Below are positions 54,901-63,900 of a stretch of 64,000 nucleotides of DNA, piece by piece. Location of the stretch: NCBI RefSeq assembly GCF_032854445.1, contig NC_088295.1, forward strand, positions 27,331,385-27,395,384, in the 5' to 3' direction. Every line of letters starts with the position of its first letter. The first letter of the stretch is position 1. Source of the DNA: Liolophura sinensis (lineage: Eukaryota > Mollusca > Polyplacophora > Chitonida > Chitonidae). Below the pieces are notes generated by a model. It worked only from the letters and a program-made list of their open reading frames with translations. It did not search any database and was not told where the DNA came from. Made by a program: the position numbers and the translations under genes.

Positions 54901-57900
54901 CCTTTTCTCTAATAATCTTCTAGCATTTCTGATTCTATCATCTTTGTCAAAATATTCTGATCATTTTTTTATTTTATTCACTTCATTATCAGAAACTCAG
55001 ACATGTGATTTGGTGAAATCTTTAGGGCTTTCTTGCAAGCCTCATAGTCCTTAAACTGAATTAACAAAAACAAAGTTGTCCTGTTTTACCATAGCCAGTT
55101 ATCTGATGATTAGTTGTTGTTTGTTAACAGTTGTATGTGGAGGCCTATGACACGGCTAACCCTGACAACAGAGCACGTGGCGGAGGTGATCATTGACGTG
55201 ACCCGTAACCCCAATTACCCAACCTTTAGACCCGGGGTGTTCAGGGCTAGGATACAGGATAACCACATACCTGGCAGATGGGTGATCAATGTCACAGCCA
55301 CTGACCAAGACGGGGTAAGGAGACCAGACAGTGAACTAGTGTATATGGGTTAAATACATCAAAACAACAATGGCAACAGTTGTGGTGTACATGGGATATA
55401 GAAAAAATATTGCATTCCCACAAGCAATTTATATGTTGGAGAACCTCAGAATTTAAACCACAAAATAGTTCAGCAGATATATTTTAAATGTAATTTAAAC
55501 CTATGACTGACATCATTTCTAGACAGCCAAAGAAAGTTCATTTTAAGTAATTAGAATAATGCCCATTCTGTTGCTGTAATTAAAGTTGCACCTGTTCCTG
55601 TATTTTATATGAAGGATACACCAGGTATAAATTACCTACTGACACTGGGGAAGAAATGATGACAGTATGGTGATGAATGTGTTCTTCTTTTGCCTGGTGT
55701 TTACAGGACAGTCTAATATACAGCCTGTTACCCAGTGATAATACAGTCACGGGAGGCACCTCTCTTAACTACTTCTACATCCAACAGTCAACGGGCTCCA
55801 TTTTCCTGCGCACCTCACTGCAGGATACCACCACCCCACAGTTCTCTGTGAGTTATCTCCCGTATTTGTACCATTATCCCCATAGAATATATGTATGGTG
55901 CCACGATAGTATTCCTACATCTGTGTTCCATGCCACAAGAAAAGAAATCGTGGTTGTCTGTTCTGTAGAGTGTAAATCATCAGAGAGGCAAAACAATTAT
56001 AAATAATGGACCAAATGTTTGAGTGGTAGATGTTAATGATATAATTATGCAAGACTTGTTTGTACTATTTTCAAAGGGCAGGGCACATGTGTTTGAGCTT
56101 GTAATGTGGTTGCCATTTCAGATGAAAGTGCGAGCGACAGACAATGGCTTTCCACCTAAGAGTGCAGAGGCAACTGTGATCATAGATGTGGTCAAAGACC
56201 AGCCTCCTGTGTTGCAGCCATCTTACCAGGCTCTGGTCAATGAAACAGACAGAACAGGAACGTTTATCATCACTATTACTGCCACAGACCCTGATGCACA
56301 GGTAAGTAGTGTCAACACCTGTCTGACTTACCCACTTCGGGTGTTGTACAGGACTTCAAAGGACATTCAGAATTGTTTGAACAATTGCGCCAATGGTAGT
56401 TTTTGGTATCTGTTGCTGTGTTTTGTATCTGGCAAGTTCCTTGATGTTAAATGAGTAATCCAGTTAAAATTTATTGCATTTACATGTAAGTGTTCGCAGT
56501 AAATCATACACATGAGCAGAGAAATTACATTTACTCTGATATAGAATGCGATCACAATTTAGAGCTTTATGCATTTTAGTGTTCTTGCTATGAAAATATT
56601 TCAAACCATTTCTTTGGAAGTTACTTGAGATGAATTATTTTTTTTTCTCATAGTGACTCATGCTGTCTTTGTACAGTCCAGAACATATCATCATATTAGC
56701 TTGATCTGCATGTGTAGAATCAATGCTGGTTTCCCCTCCAATCGTGTATGGGAAGGTCTGTCAACATCCTGACGATTGTTGTGGGTTTCCCCTAGGCTCC
56801 GTGGGTTTTCCTCTCACCATATTGCTGATGTCTGTCAATATTCTTGAGGCCAATTAAATAAATAAATCAAATATGTGTATGAACATTCCATCATCATCAA
56901 CATCATGTTTGTGAAGCTGGGTCTAATCGTCCTCTCCTTAATCCCTCCAGGGCCCAGTCTGGTACGAGATCATCAACAACGGTGTGGCGTCTCGTCTGTT
57001 TGGCATAGACAGGAACACAGGCCGTGTGACAGTACAGGGAGACCTCACCAGTGATGCCAGCCCCATCTATGTGGTCAGTCCTACTACCCTAAATGTTCAA
57101 CATGTGAAACCACAGACATAGTGCTAGCTTTTGCGGAGGAATCTTGTCTGATCTGGACAGTTAATTCTTTTTACTGTGAAACTCATATATATACCCATAT
57201 CTCAACAGATATATTTCAGTCATCAAAATTGCATGAGTTTATATTTCTAAGTTACATTTTATGTTGCACTTTACTTGTTGAATTATGAGGTTTATAACCT
57301 TTCAGGGAATATGCAGCATGGTTATTTTTGTTATTTTGTAAATCACTCGCTTGGACATATGTTTTATTTTGTATCTGAACACAAGGTTAGACCAAATGTG
57401 AAAGAAAGTGTGTAGAACCCTTGGTTGTTTGAAAACTATTTTGTGTGTTTAATACATATGCAACAGATTTCTTTTTTTTTAGCATTAATGGTTTAAATGT
57501 AGGAAATCAATCTGTGTCTATCATGATCAACACTCACCTTTAAATGACCTTGTGGTTTTCCAGCTGAGAATAAGAGCCTATGATTCGCAAAACCCTAGTT
57601 CAGACAGTACCACTGACCTGATCATACAAGTCAACCGTAATAACAACGACCCATCATTTGAACGCACCACTTACAGTCAAGATGTTAGTGATGGCACAAG
57701 TTTGGGAACAGTGATTATAACTGTCACTGCCAGTGATAGAGATGGGGTAAGTTATGCCCTAGGTGAAATTTAATTTGTTCTCTGTTGATTTGAAAGCTGT
57801 CATAACATTTACAATCCATAACATGAGTTGCAAATGGAATTCTGATTTTAGTTATTGCATTGCATGTGGAATATGTATCAAGACAGAAACACCGTCTGAT

Positions 57901-60900
57901 TTATTTGCCCAGGATCGTCTGACATACAATATAACAGGCGACTCAGTCTGTCAGCAGTATTTCTTCATTCATGTCGTCAGAGGAGAGGTTATTCTAAAGG
58001 AACCTTTGCTTGGCGTTGCTGGCAGAACTATAAATGTAAGTATGAACTCGAGGTAGGAGAATTTTGAAATTTATGATGCACTCTAAGCCTGCGATTCTGC
58101 TAATGAAACATATTGGCTTGTGAAAAGTTGAGAAGTGAATAGTTGACATTTTTTAATGAAAATTGTGTGGCATTTTGTTTCCAGTATCATCAGCTTGTAT
58201 TTATTATAGTTGCTGCAGGAATACCATGTTACTTCTGTTGTGAAAATCTGTAAAACTATACTAACTATGGTGTCATAAAATAGGAATCTTGTAGCTTCGT
58301 TCTTTTTAGCTAAACATGATTAATGAAAACTGTCCAGTCTTCCTTCTGGATCCTCAAACAAGAAAGCTGCAATTTTTTTCTAAATAACTATGGTATATTG
58401 ACATTAAGCTATTTGGTTTTAACAGTGTATTTTGGAAGTGTCCGATAACGGGTTCCCTGTTAGTAATACTGGTAATGCCAATCTGCAAGTCACAGTGACG
58501 GGCGTGGCACCACCCAGATTCGAGAGTTCAACGTATAGGATCACCATTGACGAGTCAAGAAGAGTCAATAGCAGTATTCTGGAGGTCCGACGATATGTTA
58601 GGCCAGGAACTGTACCTACGGTATGTCAACTGACTTGAAGCCACAAACGGCACTTCATATCATCTCTTTTGTGCGTTCAAATGCAGTGAATCTCCTGCAT
58701 GTTTTCTTCGAACAGCCTGTTCCACAACCAAAAAAATAATAGAAAATTAAGGAACTCAAATATATTTAATGTACAGGTAAAACTTTCCAACGTTTCTATA
58801 ACTGCAGAACAATTATAATGTTTTATTGCTTTCGAATACTAAACCGTTTGTATGTGATGTAATGAATTGTCTGCAGATATGTGCATATTTAATGCACAAG
58901 TAACCTCCAAAGCTTCTGTAAGTGCTTGACAATTATTATATTGGTTTATTGCTTATGAATACTAAACTATGTGCATGTGATGTTGATAGCCTGTGCGGTA
59001 TGAGCTGGTGGGTGAATACCCAGCTCAGGACTTCTTCATGGTGGACCCCGTGACTGGCTGGATCCGGGTCAAGTCTCCTCTCACCCAGGACAGTCTACAG
59101 AGGACCATCTACACTGTAAGGACATTTATACACACAAAGGATTAGACACTCAGCTGTATAGTGAAGCTTCAGTATAATAATCACTGCTGGTTTTGTTCAA
59201 ATTTCTAATGTGCAGTTCTGTATATAAGGAAAAGTGATATTATACAAAGAAATCTGATATAAAAACTGGTGACTTCACCACTTTTACATGCGTATGAAAC
59301 TGGTGTGCTTTAAATAAATCTACCAACACATACGTGGTTAACAACTCAGAAACATTTTCCTTAAATCAGAATGAAGTTATCTTTATTTGTTGTGCCATCG
59401 GTTTGTATACAGCTTATAGTTTTCAATCTTGAACTTTGGTGCGTTTGCAAAGCTTGATTCGTCTTGGAACACACTTGAACATAAAGCGTGTTCGTCAGAT
59501 ATTAATGTGAATTGTGCTTGTCACATGCGTATGTACGCCATATTTTTTGTTTTTTCAGTTGAATGTGACAGTGTACGAAACAGCGAGTCCCCAGTCCCGT
59601 GGTTACGCGCAGGTGTATGTAACCGTAAACCGTAATGATGGGCTTCCACTGTTCAATCCCACCCAGTACAACGCCCGCATTGATGAGACCGTTGCTCCAA
59701 ATACGGCTGTCATCACACTAAGACTCACAGATCCCACTGGGGTAAGAATTCAGAAAAATGCCTCGAGAAATATTTTCTTTGCCAGCAACAAGAAAATTGA
59801 AACTTTGATTAATTGATTAGGGAGTGTTTAGTAATCACATTACAATTCAAAGAACAAAAAAAGTTCTGTGAAGTTTTTATGTATACTTTTTTATTCAATT
59901 TTTTTTTTCCTTAGTGTTGAACAATGGTAGATGATAAATTTAAATGAATTTGAGAATTGTATGGCCTTGGTTTTAAATATGATTTATATTTTAAAGTATG
60001 ATGTATTTACTTAGTAATTTTTTCATTTCTGTATTTTGTGTGTTCTGTAGAAAACATGCAGTGTTGTTGGCACCCCAGAAGCAGTGCCATACTTCCGTGT
60101 GGATCCATCAGCCTGTATTGTCCGAGTCAACAGACCACTAACTGAGGACCCCTCAAACAGAACCATCTACACTGTAAGTCAACACAGATCAACGTTTCAT
60201 TCCATTGTTCACTTAATCTTTTTAAAGTCACATACTGAAGTTATATAGTTAAGGGTAGCATCTTAAGAAGAAGTGTACATAATAAGCTCCGGTTTTTCAT
60301 ACATGTAAAGCAAAATAATATGAGTGAGGTGTTCCTTTGTTGATGGCCTACGTACGTGCATGTCATTCACTGTATATTACAAAAATCAAGACTTGGCCTC
60401 ATGTGTAGTGAAATCAGTGGTATGGGTGGTGTCTCAAGAAGTACTGCATTTTTTTAGCTTTGGCTGCACACACATGTAAAGCCTATTAACATGAAAGGGA
60501 TGTTCCATTGTTGATGCCCTACATACGTGCATGTCATTTACTGTAAATGTTAGGATTTCCTTCACTAATAAAAGTGATAACACTTTTGTTGTTACATTAT
60601 AATATTTCACACGCAAAACATATGCCTGAATATAAGCCTAAATCCTAATGTGCCTCACTTCTTTTCTGCGCTGTTTAGCTGATTGTGGAAGCCAGAGAAA
60701 ACACTGGTGTGAACCCACGCAGGGCCAATGCCACGGTGACTATACAGGTGACGCGTGACTTGTCTGCCCCACGAATGATCAACCTGCCATCAACAATCAG
60801 AATTTCAGAGAACCAAGACTTGCAGTCCACTATATTTACTGTTCAGGGATTGGATAGTGATCTCAAGGTTTGTAAATGAAGCACCTGTTAAAATAAATGT

Positions 60901-63900
60901 TTCTGTCATAAGAGCATATCGTATTGCAACATGATCTGCTATTTTAACCATACAGTTTCATATCCCCTAATCTGTAATGAAGACAAGAAAAGTCTGTGAG
61001 AATTGCATATTTTACACAATGGAAGACTTACATATGTAAACATATATAATTGTAAAATGTGGTTGTCACGAATCTGTCTCATATTGAAAGGGTTTTCATC
61101 CACTGGTAATTTTTTTTAGTGATTTTGTTATTGGCAATTTGTCATTGAAGTTTTTTTTTTTCAGTCAATAAAGCGGAATTCAAAGAGTATATGTGTGAAG
61201 CAGGTTTGAATTATATTTTTCCCACACCTGTCAGTAACAATTCTTTTATAAGATTAATTGCATACAAAATATTTGTCTGACTATATTACAGGGTCGCCTG
61301 CAGTATGAGTTGATGGGTGTGTACCCAGCTAGAACCTTTTTTGGCATCAGAAAGGACAGTGGTCAAGTCTATGTTCACACCAACCTTACAGCTGATTCTA
61401 CAGAACGAGAACATTACGAGGTTTGTGAAGTGTAGTTTAAACTCACCTGTCTTTGTTACATGGGTACATCCTTTTGAGAGTCCCCTTGTTATATGAATTG
61501 CCTGGATCCTTTGTACATTTTAGGATGTATTTTATAATCTACTCCAGGGCATGAAAGTAGTATAGGTCTGCTGGCCCATGATGAGTTAAAATAGCCGTCG
61601 GTCTAGTATGATTTTGAAACCACTAGTCGGCTTTGGCTAGTAAAAATTATGGTAGACAAAATTATGGCGATAAAAGGTTTGTAAACCTATAACGGAATAC
61701 TTCCAATGCGTCCTAATTTTTAGTGAGCTTACCAAAAAAGATTGTTCTCCATTCAACGGTGTTGGATGAAAACACGCACATTCGTACCTTTTTTTCAAAC
61801 TAGCATCATAGAAAGGTCAGGCCCTTGAAAATGTATGAGAATCGAAATATTCAAAAGTGAGGTACCCTTCATCGGTGGTTCCACCCCCTGCCCTTCTGAG
61901 GCCAGACTAGGCCCTTGTACATGCAACTTTTGCTGTATATGTTGATTTGCAGTATCACTGTTAAGTGTAAAATGGTAATGCATATCTACATTTTGGTTCT
62001 TATCAAAATTATGAGATGAGGTAATTAAACACAGCGTGTATCAGTAGAGTAGTCCTGGTGTTGATTAATATTTAAGGAAATTTCATATTAACTTGACCGT
62101 TGGGCTTGTCAGTGGTAAATGAGAGAATTTTATTAGTTAATAAAAGTGATGCCCTATTTCTTCTAATAATTGGGACAGCTGTTAGTCCTGCTGAAAACAA
62201 AATATTTATTTATCTCCCAGTGTTTTGAAAAAGTAAGAACATGGATATGTTGGTCATAAGATGGTCTAACCATGGGAGAAAAAAGAAATTTTTTATCTCT
62301 GTTAAAATTTCGTGCATATTAGCTGAAAAAGGCAGATCAGGTGTCCGAAATGTTAGAAGAACTAGGATACACACAGAAGATCTTACCACAAAAGGCAAAA
62401 CAAAATGTCACTGCCAAGTACTGTGAACTTTTCATATGTAATGTACAGTTTGAACCTGGAGCATTAACAGTAAAGTATTTATTTCACAAGGCGCTATCAA
62501 GAGAACTCGTGAATGAGTTCATGTGAAACTGTATTTACCGACTTGCAAGGTTAGAAGGAAAAGACCTTTTTTATGGCACATTTTGTGGCACCACTAGGAT
62601 CTCGCTACATTATTATAGTGTGTTAACTGAAGTTCCAGAAGTTTTGAGTGCTAGTGAAATTTGATGAGGGCTAGTAATATCTGAAAACCATTAGCCCTAC
62701 CTGACTAGTAAGTTGAAACCCTTAAATTCAAGCCCTGCTACTCATAGGTTTGTCCTGCACATTGCAAGGTACAGTCATTTTCTCCATAGGCCAACATAAT
62801 ATAGATGCACTGTTCTTTTAGTAAGATGTGAAGCACCAACCATGAGGAAAGAGTGTTATCAGGTACCTTGCAATGTGCACGTGTTTACTCCACTGATAGA
62901 CATAAAATGGATGCATTGTTCTTTAGAATAACATGGAAAACCGGTAAGTGGGCCCTTGCTGGCTGGACTGAGACATTCTGCTGACCAATGAACAGGTGTT
63001 CTTTCTGGCCTGACTGCATCTTTATTTCAGGAGGTTTGTCAGGAATCTGCCAAAGGGTAATGGTGTCCACTTAGTTTTGCCCAGTTTGTGCCTCCCATGA
63101 AAGCAGCATAGCCATCATGTCACCATCCATGAGTATGGTTTAAACACCAATCACATAAATAAGTAGATAACCGGCCAATGAAATTATTATTTCTTCACGC
63201 AGGATCGGTTTTTAGTCTGTCCTTCACATATATGTATTGATTATCAAAACACATGTGGCCTGTAATGGGGAACACAACCTATCTATAAAAAGTTGGTCCA
63301 AGTGATGTAGTCTTTTGTGCTTTTTCTAGAAAATGTCGCTCTTTCTGTGTCAGTGTGCTTTTAATTGTGCTCTGCTTCTTGTTCACGTACACTGTAACAG
63401 TCTCAGTAGTTCTAGAACGTTTCTCATTTTTTTACATTCGGAATACAGTGTGAGTAAGTTGCATGATGTCTCTCTGAGGTAGTTTTGTCCCTTTTGGTCA
63501 AAAACTTGGTTACTGGGTACATCAAACGTATATTCTTTTGCAGCTGGAAATCCACATTTACGACAGCCTGTTCCCAAACAACCGGGTCCCAGGTCGTCTG
63601 TATGTCAACGTGTCCAGAAATGCCTCGCCCCCAAGGTTCTCTGATAATTTTTACCGAGCAGACGTCTTCACTAGTGACCCAAGAGGCAAGCTGGTCCTCC
63701 AGCTCATAGCCGATGACCCGGATGGAGTAAGTCTGTAAAGGGCAGAATTATACTTTAACCAAAGATTTTTTAAATTCATTCAGAATGTCAAATGTGTCTC
63801 TTTTTTGTTGGCAAATAACAATATTCTCAGACATAGTAATTATTGTGAGGTTCACATGGTCGTACTGTAATGCAAAATCTGCTGCGTTTGTAGGACACAC

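Noticed and set aside
62241-62526. Two overlapping open frames of about 61 residues
   Set aside because: They lie inside the hAT-like element, overlap in different frames and match no family I recognise.
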